Shown here piece after piece: positions 1 through 7,289 of a stretch of 10,816 bases of DNA. The notes under the pieces were generated by a model. The model saw only the letters and a program-made list of their open reading frames with translations, was not told the DNA's origin and searched no databases. The DNA lies in the NCBI GenBank assembly GCA_024277695.1, contig JAJRUR010000070.1, forward strand, positions 1 through 10,816, in the 5' to 3' direction. Numbering within the stretch: position 1 is the first letter of the stretch; each line of letters opens with the position of its first letter. This DNA comes from Bacteroidota bacterium (GTDB taxonomy: Bacteria; Bacteroidota; Bacteroidia; Chitinophagales; Saprospiraceae). The position numbers were made by a program, and so were the translations under genes.

Positions 1-42
1 AATACCATCGAGTCGGATCGATACATCTTTTTTTGGCATCAT
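1..42 (-). CDS. Start of probable polysaccharide ABC transporter ATPase (partial)
   Basis: Only the first 14 codons lie in the window; they read MMPKKDVSIRLDGI and run off the left edge. The ATG at 42-40 overlaps the TGA stop of the upstream permease gene (41-39) as ATGA, the arrangement expected of translationally coupled partners. A second ATG follows immediately at 39-37, so the true start could be one codon later. The peptide fits the opening beta strand of an ABC ATPase, where a short lead precedes the strand and A-loop. In ABC-dependent polysaccharide export the Wzm-like permease is nearly always next to its Wzt-like ATPase, so the identity is inferred mainly from context. No Walker motif is visible because the gene is cut. 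Another coupled gene of the same operon cannot be excluded. Confidence 0.55.
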   Translation of the reverse strand, partial: MMPKKDVSIRLDGI

Positions 43-827
43 ACATAGAGTTTTTCGATCAGATAAGGAAAAGCTTTTTTGACACGTCCGAATAAGATCA
101 GACCGATGAGCACCACTATAGTTGCGATCAAGAAATAGATTTTGTATTGGTATAGTTCTCCATACAAAATGATATTGCGTACGGAGACCAGCAGATAGCT
201 CACCGGATTGTACGTGATGATTTTGTCTAAGAGTAGGCTTGCTGTTTTTTCAGAATAAATCACCGGGGTCATAAAAAATAATATTCTCAAAAAATAAGTA
301 AAATAGTTAGAGATATCTACAGTTACCACTTGAAATAAGGATAAGATTATCCCTAAGATCAGTGCTAGTCCTATGAGTGGCAATAGAACGATAGGAAATA
401 GAAAAAACCATCCGGATAGTTTTATCCCGAAGAGTAGCATGATCAAAATTACGAGTGCCACTGAAATAAAATCATTGGTGATAGAAAATAAAAGGCGTTC
501 TGTATATAATACTTCGATGGGGATTTTTATTTGATTGATGGCGCGACCGTAGAGTGAAAATGTTTTTCCGATATTCAGTATAATATTGGAAAACATCTCC
601 CAGATCGAATTACTGAGCAAGACAAAAAAAGGATAGGGGATGTCGATATCACCGGTATTGATCAGTCCGACTTTCTGTACACTATACCATATCAACATAC
701 CTATTAGCGGGTAAAAAATCAAATTGAATATTCCGATAAATGATTTTTTGTACTGAGCAAGTAAGCTGACTCTGAGTAGTTGAGCGATAGTAGATCGATA
801 GTGATATATGCTTTTTATGATATTCAA
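39..827 (-). CDS. ABC-2 type polysaccharide export permease (Wzm-like)
   Basis: This 262-residue integral membrane protein is the expected size for the transmembrane subunit of an ABC-2 polysaccharide or polyol-phosphate exporter. An amphipathic N-terminal stretch (around residues 13-30, containing LLAQYKKSFIG) matches the family's conserved interfacial segment before the first membrane helix. About six hydrophobic segments follow (near 32-50, 60-85, 115-136, 140-165, 175-192 and 230-247). The segment ILFFMTPVIYS at about 184-194 and the following NPVSYLLVSVRNIIL are typical late motifs of these permeases. Its role would be to move a lipid-linked glycan across the inner membrane, powered by the ATPase that starts in its stop codon. 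The start is TTG at 827-825: the first internal ATG is at residue 44 and would remove the conserved N-terminus, and no ATG lies upstream before an in-frame stop at 861-863. It is 191 bp downstream of the sulfotransferase gene. Confidence 0.88.
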   Translation of the reverse strand: MNIIKSIYHYRSTIAQLLRVSLLAQYKKSFIGIFNLIFYPLIGMLIWYSVQKVGLINTGDIDIPYPFFVLLSNSIWEMFSNIILNIGKTFSLYGRAINQIKIPIEVLYTERLLFSITNDFISVALVILIMLLFGIKLSGWFFLFPIVLLPLIGLALILGIILSLFQVVTVDISNYFTYFLRILFFMTPVIYSEKTASLLLDKIITYNPVSYLLVSVRNIILYGELYQYKIYFLIATIVVLIGLILFGRVKKAFPYLIEKLYV

Positions 828-1018
828 TATCCTAAATTTATTTTTGCGTAAAAAGTTTGTCTATTTTTTTTGATTCATTTTGTTGAGCTCAAAGGTATGG
901 ATATATTTTTTGTACATTCTATTGTCTTCAAAAAAAGTGAGATTGTTACGCTCCGTTTTCGTACGGACAGTCTAACGGGCATGCAGTATATAGCGATGGG
1001 CATCGCAGTTGCTTGAAC

Positions 1019-1687
1019 TCAAAAGGCATAGCCGAAGTAATCGATATCTTCTTTAAAATATTCGGCGATGAGTTCTTTGAGCTCTTCTGTATAAAATGTT
1101 CTATAATCCAAAGGGGGGTGATTGACATTGACCGATGGTAGCGAAATGCTTTTGCCTAGTATTTTGTGCATAATGATTTTTGAGTCTTGTTCTATATTTT
1201 CGAATTTGCCGACAAAATCGACGATAATTTTTCCATTTTCGTCCGTAATCCAGTCCAATTGTGTCCAATAATTTTTGCCTGCAAAGGCGAGCGAGGGTTT
1301 TTTTTGTCCGTAAAAGGTTTTGACGAATTGGTCAAAGCTGAAATCGCTGTGTAGTTTGATGTTGGGGTTTTTTCTGATTTTATAGCGATAGAGGGATACG
1401 GTTCTGCTCCAGGGGTTTCGCACGAAGGCGAAGGAGAAAGCGCGATCAAATTTTTCGGGGCCGATGATGTGTCTAATATCTCTAGCGCTGAGGTGCTTAG
1501 CATGGGTAAAACCGTTAAAGTCTTTTCGATTTCGGTGAAAATTCAGCGCGCGTTTGATTGCTGTTCCTGCTGTTTTGGTGATGTGCACAAAGAGTACATC
1601 CTCTCTACCTCTCATCATAAAAGGATATCCGGGGGTTTGTCCCAGTATATTGGTCTTTAGGTCTTCTATGATTCGGGCTAAATTCAT
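1019..1687 (-). CDS. Family-2 sulfotransferase (PAPS-dependent, carbohydrate type)
   Basis: This 222-residue protein has the layout of the Sulfotransfer_2 family, which transfers sulfate from PAPS to sugar hydroxyls. The 5'-phosphosulfate-binding loop is at residues 34-46 (VHITKTAGTAIKR, key Lys38). His65 in THAKHLSA is placed like the family's catalytic-region histidine. The 3'-phosphate-binding motif is at 86-98 (SFAFVRNPWSRTV, Arg90 and Ser94). The later block WTQLDWI (141-147), then VDFVGKFENIEQD (156-168), and the C-terminal Asp-Ile-Asp-Tyr-Phe-Gly-Tyr pattern are also characteristic. There is no signal peptide or membrane segment, so it should act in the cytoplasm on a glycan intermediate before export. 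Its ATG overlaps the stop of the upstream GT4 gene by four bases (ATGA). It is somewhat short but has all the core motifs. The acceptor cannot be read from sequence. Confidence 0.85.
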   Translation of the reverse strand: MNLARIIEDLKTNILGQTPGYPFMMRGREDVLFVHITKTAGTAIKRALNFHRNRKDFNGFTHAKHLSARDIRHIIGPEKFDRAFSFAFVRNPWSRTVSLYRYKIRKNPNIKLHSDFSFDQFVKTFYGQKKPSLAFAGKNYWTQLDWITDENGKIIVDFVGKFENIEQDSKIIMHKILGKSISLPSVNVNHPPLDYRTFYTEELKELIAEYFKEDIDYFGYAF

Positions 1688-2781
1688 AATGTTTGCATAC
1701 TCTTTAAAAACAGTTGTGCGCTGCGTTCCCAGCTATATTTTTTGGCTTGGTTGAGGGATTGCATACGGAGTTGGAGACGAAGTTGAGGATTTTGGCTGAC
1801 ATCTAATAAATATGCGCTGAGTAAATGTATATTTTGGGCATCGAACATCAGTCCGGCAGCTCCTGTAATTTCGCGTAAGCTGGTATTGTCTGCTACGATG
1901 ACCGGCGCTCCGCAAGCCATGGCTTCGAGTACGGGGAGTCCAAAGCCCTCATACAGAGAAGGATATACCAATGCTAAGGCATTGGACATCAATTTGGGCA
2001 GTAAGCTGCGCTGTACATAGCCGGTGAGTAGGATGTCTGTTTTGAATGGGTGGTTTTTGTATTCTTGTAAGAGTTCGTCGGTATGCCATCCTTTTTTGCC
2101 TACGAGCACCAATTGGGTGTTTTTTTGTGATTTTTGACGGAAGTCTTTGTAGGCTTTTAGGAGTGTAGATAGGTTTTTGCGTGGTTCGAGTGTACCTACA
2201 TAGAGGAAGTAATCGCCGGAGATGCCGAGTTCTTTGAGACCGTTTTTGTCTGACTTCGGGCTAAACATGGCTTCTTTGCCGGCGTAGATGACATCGGTTT
2301 TTTGTGCGGTACTCGGGGCATATTGGATGAGGTCAGCGCGTGTATATTCGGAATTGACTAGGATGCGATCAGCGCGTCTGAGTATGCCGGGGAGAAATAT
2401 TCTCTGAAGCATCTGACTATGAAATACGTGCATTCCGGGCATTTTGACTGTAGTCAGATCGTGTATGATGGTGACGCGTCGGATACGACGGGGCAGGTTG
2501 AAGGGTCCGAAGTGCGCCGGTTCGATGACGACATCCATTTGTTGTCGTGCCAGCGTGCGAGGGATATCCCAAAAGAGCCTGAGTGATTGGTGTCCCGGTA
2601 TTGGATATATCGGCTTGACGATTTCGGTAGCGGGAGGTAGATCACCTTTGGCCAGAGGTCTTACGAGAAAATATTGATTGTGTTTGTCTAGGCGCAAGAG
2701 TGCCTCGATCAGGTTGCGTGTATAGATATGGATACCCGCATATTGTCTATCTAAGGTATCAGCCAAAAATGCTATTTTCAT
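1684..2781 (-). CDS. Glycosyltransferase family 4 (MtfB/WbaZ-like, GT-B fold)
   Basis: This 365-residue cytosolic enzyme has the usual length of a GT4 transferase. The N-terminal Rossmann half begins MKIAFLADTL and carries the glycine loop region around 12-22 (DRQYAGIHIYT) and the segment IIHDLTTVKMPG (105-116). The C-terminal donor-binding half begins at YVGTLEPRKNL (194-204), with Arg201/Lys202 placed to bind the donor phosphate. The EX7E motif is at Glu278 and Glu286 in YEGFGLPVLEAMACG. The wording of these motifs is closest to the GT4 mannosyltransferase group that acts in O-antigen synthesis, but donor and linkage are not determinable here. It lies inside the leftward operon, overlapping the GT4 gene before it and the sulfotransferase after it by four bases each, which suggests coupled translation and use on the same glycan. 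Confidence 0.9.
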   Translation of the reverse strand: MKIAFLADTLDRQYAGIHIYTRNLIEALLRLDKHNQYFLVRPLAKGDLPPATEIVKPIYPIPGHQSLRLFWDIPRTLARQQMDVVIEPAHFGPFNLPRRIRRVTIIHDLTTVKMPGMHVFHSQMLQRIFLPGILRRADRILVNSEYTRADLIQYAPSTAQKTDVIYAGKEAMFSPKSDKNGLKELGISGDYFLYVGTLEPRKNLSTLLKAYKDFRQKSQKNTQLVLVGKKGWHTDELLQEYKNHPFKTDILLTGYVQRSLLPKLMSNALALVYPSLYEGFGLPVLEAMACGAPVIVADNTSLREITGAAGLMFDAQNIHLLSAYLLDVSQNPQLRLQLRMQSLNQAKKYSWERSAQLFLKSMQTL

Positions 2782-3872
2782 GATGCGCTGATTTGGTCAA
2801 ACAATGCTTGATATGCCGCGATAGTATCATCTAAGGGGTATGTAGTTGGCTCTTTGAACTGCCATTCAGTATGGTATGCTTTTTGGACGGCTTTTGCCAA
2901 TGCTTCCGGTGTCAAATTTTCCATGCGTATGTATCTGCCCGTCACTACTTCGTCTAGTGCTCCTCGGCCGGAGATGACCAATGGAGTACCCAAAGCCATG
3001 GCTTCGACAGCTGAGAAGCAAAAGCCCTCACTGTAGGAGGGTATGACGACGACATCGGAGGAGCTGACTTGAGATTTTAGTTGATCAAAAGGCAGATGAT
3101 TGAGTTCTGTAATGTGGTCTTCTAGGTCGAGCTCTGTGATCATCTTTTGGATACGCCGATGAAATGAAGCGGGGATACGTGGGATGATGAGCTTTAAGTT
3201 GCTGTTGGGGATGTTTTTTTTGATGTGTGGAGCGGCTTGCAAGAGTAGGTCGAGTCCCTTGGACACACCTAGTCTTCCGAAGTAACAGTATGTGAAGCCG
3301 GGCTGTTTTATTGGAGTGATTTCTTGAAATTCGTCATAGGGTATTCCGTTATAGATTCTGATCACTTTCCGGCTTGGAACGCCATAGCGGATGAGTCGGT
3401 TTTTTGTAAATTCGGAAACGGCGACGAAGCGATCAAAGTTTAAGCGGATGATGATTTGTTCAAAGCGGTTGTGGAGCCATGCGCCTATTTTGGTCATATA
3501 AGGTAGGCGATACCAGAGATTTCCCCATAGTTCGTGAAAAGTGATGGTGATGGATTTTTTGCACCACCATGCTGCTATGCGAGCCGGAATGGCAGCATTG
3601 TATGAGGTGGTGTGTATATGATCGCATTTTCGAGCAAATGGGATGAGAGCAAAGACCGAAAAGAAGGTAAAGAGGTATCTATTGCGGTATTTTGTTCGGA
3701 CGATCTTGACACCGTTTAGGCTTTCTTTTTTTGCAGCAGAATGGATGACTCCGGATGTAAAAACGGTTACGTCATCACCCCTGGCAGCGAGCGACTCACA
3801 CAGGTGTTTGAAGAGTGTCTCCACTCCACCGATATGGGGGTAATAGTTTTCGAGTACAAAGAGTAACTTCAC
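2778..3872 (-). CDS. Glycosyltransferase family 4 (GT-B fold), GTG start
   Basis: This 364-residue GT4 transferase starts with the typical strand MKLLFVLENYYPHIGGVET; the Gly15-Gly16 pair is the family's N-terminal loop. The domain linker leads to CYFGRLGVSKGLDLL (196-210), where Arg200 and Lys205 fit the donor-phosphate site. The EX7E pair is Glu282 and Glu290 in YSEGFCFSAVEAMALG. It should add one sugar from a nucleotide-sugar donor to a lipid-linked polysaccharide intermediate in the cytoplasm. The start is GTG at 3872-3870, 18 bp after the stop of the DUF2304 gene; the conserved first strand begins directly at this codon, which supports the choice. Its stop overlaps the start of the next GT4 gene (ATGA at 2781-2778). 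The two GT4 proteins are clearly different from each other, so they are not a recent duplication. Confidence 0.9.
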   Translation of the reverse strand: MKLLFVLENYYPHIGGVETLFKHLCESLAARGDDVTVFTSGVIHSAAKKESLNGVKIVRTKYRNRYLFTFFSVFALIPFARKCDHIHTTSYNAAIPARIAAWWCKKSITITFHELWGNLWYRLPYMTKIGAWLHNRFEQIIIRLNFDRFVAVSEFTKNRLIRYGVPSRKVIRIYNGIPYDEFQEITPIKQPGFTYCYFGRLGVSKGLDLLLQAAPHIKKNIPNSNLKLIIPRIPASFHRRIQKMITELDLEDHITELNHLPFDQLKSQVSSSDVVVIPSYSEGFCFSAVEAMALGTPLVISGRGALDEVVTGRYIRMENLTPEALAKAVQKAYHTEWQFKEPTTYPLDDTIAAYQALFDQISAS

Positions 3873-3890
3873 GGAAGATAAGATCAGAGT

Positions 3891-4244
3891 TTAGCTGGAT
3901 TCATTTTTTTTAACCTCTTGCTCTAGAGCTAACTTGCGCACTAGTTGTGTCAGATTCTGCTCTAGGCGGTTGATACTGGAAGATAACTGAAATACCAAGA
4001 TGAAGAGCAGTCCCAAACAAGAAAAAATAAGGGCATTGACATTATTTTTGAATCCGAGAAAATGTGCAATTTTTGATGTGAGCCCATTGGGGAGCACAGC
4101 GAGCAAGATCACGAAGAGCCAAAACACAATCCAGATGATAGCGTTTTGGATTGTTTTTTTGCCCGTACGAATTTGGTGTATGATACGATACAAGTAATAG
4201 AGTGCGATGAGTGGTACGATCCATTGGTATATTTCGAGTTGCAT
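3891..4244 (-). CDS. DUF2304 family small membrane protein
   Basis: This 117-residue protein has three predicted membrane helices (about 6-23, 34-51 and 69-88) and a charged, helical C-terminal tail (about 90-117) that could form a short coiled coil. The short basic loop after helix 1 (HQIRTGKKT), the Pro at the end of helix 2 in AVLPNGLTSKIAHFLG, and the Asn-rich entry to helix 3 are the pattern I associate with DUF2304. Its biochemical role is not known to me. Members are often encoded beside DPM1-like GT2 glycosyltransferases, where a helper or membrane anchor role is plausible. Here it is the first gene of the leftward operon, and a GT2 enzyme of that type lies across the divergent promoter region at 7286. 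It starts with ATG and has no clear Shine-Dalgarno sequence. Confidence 0.75.
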   Translation of the reverse strand: MQLEIYQWIVPLIALYYLYRIIHQIRTGKKTIQNAIIWIVFWLFVILLAVLPNGLTSKIAHFLGFKNNVNALIFSCLGLLFILVFQLSSSINRLEQNLTQLVRKLALEQEVKKNESS

Positions 4245-4418
4245 AAGATGGAGATTTTGTAGGTATTCTTATATATTGGCTTTGAGATGGTTATTTTTTT
4301 TGGTACAAGCGGTCATTTTTATATAACTTGCGGATGAAATTACTATATTCGTTGTTCGTTTATATATTAAATTTATATCAAATATATAAATATCTCTAAA
4401 CAAATAGATTGATTCTGA
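4245..4418. promoter_or_regulatory. Divergent AT-rich intergenic region
   Basis: This 174-bp gap lies between two divergently transcribed starts, so it should carry promoters in both directions. It is clearly more AT-rich than the flanking genes, with runs of alternating A and T around 4360-4390. One good TAnnTTTG box is visible on the minus strand (listed separately). On the plus strand I see only imperfect candidates, such as TAAATTTA at 4368-4375, and cannot name a promoter for the gene at 4419. I see no clear operator palindrome or riboswitch-like structure. Confidence 0.6.
4379..4386 (-). promoter_or_regulatory. Candidate Bacteroidota -7 box (TATATTTG)
   Basis: Read on the minus strand, positions 4386-4379 give TATATTTG, an exact match to the TAnnTTTG -7 consensus of Bacteroidota housekeeping promoters. 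A TTTG lies upstream at 4404-4401, but the spacer is only 14 bp, shorter than the usual roughly 19-21 bp, so the -33 element is doubtful. It would give the DUF2304-led operon a leader of about 130 nt. In sequence this AT-rich the match could be chance. Confidence 0.3.
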
Positions 4419-7289
4419 ATGAGAAAGTCAAAAATAAGCTCTTCTAGTCCGGTTTTGCCTTGGATATATCTTGTTTGGGCTATTTTTGTGGCCTCTTCAT
4501 ATTGGATGCTCAATCCTAAATATAGTCTTGCTGTAGCGCATCAGGCATACTTTGCGCCTGTAGTATCAACGCTAGTGATCTTGGCTTTGTTGGGTTGGTT
4601 GTATGCCAAAACGAAGATTTTGGATCGTTTGGTGAGTGGCATAGGTATTTTTTTTCTATCCGTGATACTGTTACTGCCCTACTGGATCAGTTTTTCGGGG
4701 TCATATAGCAGCATACATTTTGGAGCTAATGCGTTTGTGCAGTTGGTGGCGCACTATGTATGGATGATATGGATACTACTATTGGTATGGCTCTCTGCCT
4801 ATGGGATAGGTGATCGGATAATGCAGTGGATGAGATGGTCTCCTGAGAGATATGGTTTGTGGTATAGTCTGGCTATTGGGCAGATGGTGTGGACGGGTGT
4901 ATTGTTTTTGTTGGGAGTTTTAGGGTTACTACACCAAATGATTTTGGGTGGTATCCTGCTTCTTTTTATAGCTATAAATGTGAAGCGTGTATGGAGTTTG
5001 GTACGTAGTCTATGGCAGCCTATCCACATCAAGGGAAAGCGAAGTATATGGCTAATAATCTTATCCGGCATCTTGATTTTGTTTGTGGGGCTCAATCTAG
5101 TGTACAATATTAAGGCTTTTCCGATTGGTTGGGATGCGGGCAGTTATTATATCAATTTGTCATCGCTCATCGGGGAGGAGAGCGGACTAGTCCGTGGGTA
5201 TCAGGCTTATAATCAGTCGCTTTTTGGGAGTTTGGGATTATTGATTTTCAAATCATTGCCGGGAGTGTTTGCCTTGGTGATATCGGGAGGGATTTTGGTA
5301 GCTTTATTGATCTATCAGCTGGTTCGGCAGTATGCGTCCCGTACGATGGCTCTATTTGCGGCATTGTGGTTTTATAGTTTGCCTACGGTGAGTTTTTTAT
5401 CGACAAAGGATGTGAAGATCGATTTGGGTCTATTGTTTATTTTGATTGTGACGGTGCTGATGTTTGTAGAGTGGTTAGGCACCAAAACGGAACAAAAGAA
5501 GTCCGTATTGGTGGTGGTAGGTTTGTTGTTGGGTTTTGCGGTAGGTATCAAATATACTGCGGTGTTTTTTGCGGGTTCGCTCTTGGTGATGTATTGGTAT
5601 GCACGAGTAGGTTTGCGAAGTGCGCTGGCTTTGCTCTTGGTGATGGTGAGTGCCTTTGTACTCATCCGGGTAGATCGGATTAGTGGTGTAGCGATGGGGG
5701 TATCCGGTGGTAAGCTTTTGGCCTTGGTTACTGCCATACCGGGGATCCTTTATTTATTGATCAAAAATAAAAAGAAAGTATTGGCTCCGCTAAAGTTAAG
5801 TGGCGTACTGGCGGTAGTAGCTCTGTTGGGATTTGGTCCTTGGATGGGTAAACATCTGGCGGAGAACCGATCGATCAAGCCGATGAAATGGTTATTTGGC
5901 AAGAGTGAATTTCCAAAATTGAATGAAAAATTTTTGGAGTCAGATGAGATGGACATACGCGAGGCGCTGTTTATAGCCTTGAGGGACAAAGAAAATAAGA
6001 AGAAAGAGCGCAGTTCGAAAAATGAGGAGATTCTGAGGTATTTGGGTTATGAGCGAGGTATTACGCGTTTTGTATCCTTGCCCTATGATGTGATGAACAA
6101 TCTCAATATCCGCGATCCCTATGTACATGTCGGTTTTTTGTTTTTGATGCTTTTGCCTATCTTATTATGGTCTGGAAAAATAAAAAACAAATGGTTGAGG
6201 GTCTTGTTGTGGATCATCCCTGTCTGGTTAGCGGGAGTAGGTTTGGTGAGCCATATGGCCAATTCGCTTCAGCAACCCGAATTATCCATATTTGAACTGA
6301 TCAATGCATATTTTGCATATTATAATCAGGATGTAACTCTACCGCTTGTCTTATTTAAGGTATTTGGCTATCTGGTCAGTTATCTGTCCTTGCCGATATT
6401 GTTTTTATTAAAGATAAAATATGTCACTGTCAATTTTTTGATCTATCCAATAAGTTTTTTTCTCGGTTTGGCGGGTATGTACATTTTGCACCATCGATTT
6501 AAGTCTTTGGATGAGCGGCTGAGGTGGTTGATGATATCAGCCTATGTATTTGGGGTATTTTGGTGGATTTTTGGAGGTGGAATCATTTGGTATGCATACT
6601 ATATGCTTGCGCTGGTCATTGTCTTGGCAGCGATTGGTTGGGATCGTAAGCTGAAGGATAAAAGCCTGTCTTGGACGCGTTATCCTCTGTGGGGATTTGG
6701 AGGGTTGTGGGTGATGATGGCCTTATTGCTCAGGCTGACGGGGCTCAACCCTGAGACGGAGGAGTTGTCCAAAAAGATGTTTGTTCCGGAGATGTTTCGC
6801 TATGCTAGTGGTAGTCTGGACAAGGATGAAGTCTTGGGAGAGATGTTTCCCCGAATGGATGTAGCGGTCAAAGCGCTCAATAGCAGTAGTGGTAAGGTGT
6901 ATCGAGTGGGTACTTATCTCCCATACTTTATACGAGACAATAATAAGCGTGTGTTTTCGGATAATCAACTGGATGTACATGACCAGATCAGTAGTAGATA
7001 CAGCTCAAAGGAGGCCTTGGCGGCGACGCTCTACCGCGATGGTTTTGAATATATCGTGGTGGATCTCAATACGGCCACGATCGATAATACCCCTGAGCAA
7101 TCATTGCGCAAGAAGTTCAGAAGCTTTATGTTTTTTTTATTTGACAATCCTCGAATCCAACAGATCACAACAGATAGACAGGTGCGCGGAACGGTCAATG
7201 GCGAGACCAAACTCTTCTACGAGGTATTCGGCTCCAACGAAACGGTGGTACATTCAGGGAGTTTTGCGGTATTCAGAATCGTGCCATGA
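4419..7289 (+). CDS. Large polytopic membrane glycosyltransferase-like protein (GT-C fold)
   Basis: This 956-residue protein has many hydrophobic segments spread over residues 13-770, then a soluble C-terminal domain (about 775-956). The features point to the GT-C superfamily (ArnT/PMT-like), which uses polyprenyl-phosphate sugars. An acidic residue follows an early membrane segment in GWDAGSYYIN (Asp239), the place of the GT-C catalytic Asp on the first large external loop. Further on are STKDVKIDLG (328-337) and GLLLGFAVGIKYTA (368-381), a stretch typical of this fold. A long charged segment at about 477-560, rich in Lys and Glu around 521-537, interrupts the membrane part. The start is the ATG at 4419 with no obvious Shine-Dalgarno. 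Its stop overlaps the start of the GT2 gene (ATGA, 7286-7289), a common donor-synthase/transferase pairing. It could instead be a polymerase or a membrane protein of unassigned role; the donor is unknown. Confidence 0.65.
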   Translation: MRKSKISSSSPVLPWIYLVWAIFVASSYWMLNPKYSLAVAHQAYFAPVVSTLVILALLGWLYAKTKILDRLVSGIGIFFLSVILLLPYWISFSGSYSSIHFGANAFVQLVAHYVWMIWILLLVWLSAYGIGDRIMQWMRWSPERYGLWYSLAIGQMVWTGVLFLLGVLGLLHQMILGGILLLFIAINVKRVWSLVRSLWQPIHIKGKRSIWLIILSGILILFVGLNLVYNIKAFPIGWDAGSYYINLSSLIGEESGLVRGYQAYNQSLFGSLGLLIFKSLPGVFALVISGGILVALLIYQLVRQYASRTMALFAALWFYSLPTVSFLSTKDVKIDLGLLFILIVTVLMFVEWLGTKTEQKKSVLVVVGLLLGFAVGIKYTAVFFAGSLLVMYWYARVGLRSALALLLVMVSAFVLIRVDRISGVAMGVSGGKLLALVTAIPGILYLLIKNKKKVLAPLKLSGVLAVVALLGFGPWMGKHLAENRSIKPMKWLFGKSEFPKLNEKFLESDEMDIREALFIALRDKENKKKERSSKNEEILRYLGYERGITRFVSLPYDVMNNLNIRDPYVHVGFLFLMLLPILLWSGKIKNKWLRVLLWIIPVWLAGVGLVSHMANSLQQPELSIFELINAYFAYYNQDVTLPLVLFKVFGYLVSYLSLPILFLLKIKYVTVNFLIYPISFFLGLAGMYILHHRFKSLDERLRWLMISAYVFGVFWWIFGGGIIWYAYYMLALVIVLAAIGWDRKLKDKSLSWTRYPLWGFGGLWVMMALLLRLTGLNPETEELSKKMFVPEMFRYASGSLDKDEVLGEMFPRMDVAVKALNSSSGKVYRVGTYLPYFIRDNNKRVFSDNQLDVHDQISSRYSSKEALAATLYRDGFEYIVVDLNTATIDNTPEQSLRKKFRSFMFFLFDNPRIQQITTDRQVRGTVNGETKLFYEVFGSNETVVHSGSFAVFRIVP

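Noticed and set aside
937..967. Hairpin TCCGT (952-956) with ACGGA (963-967) followed on the minus strand by a T-run, as an intrinsic terminator after the sulfotransferase
   Set aside because: The stem is only 5 bp and the seven-T run begins 15 nt beyond it, so it lacks terminator geometry.
946..1128. Minus-strand 60-codon open frame overlapping the end of the sulfotransferase
   Set aside because: It lies mostly inside the sulfotransferase in another frame, has no recognisable features, and the sulfotransferase frame carries the conserved family C-terminus.
4245..4418. Possible CRISPR leader, origin or riboswitch in the AT-rich divergent region
   Set aside because: No repeated units, no iterons and no extended paired structure are visible; AT-richness is explained by two divergent promoters.
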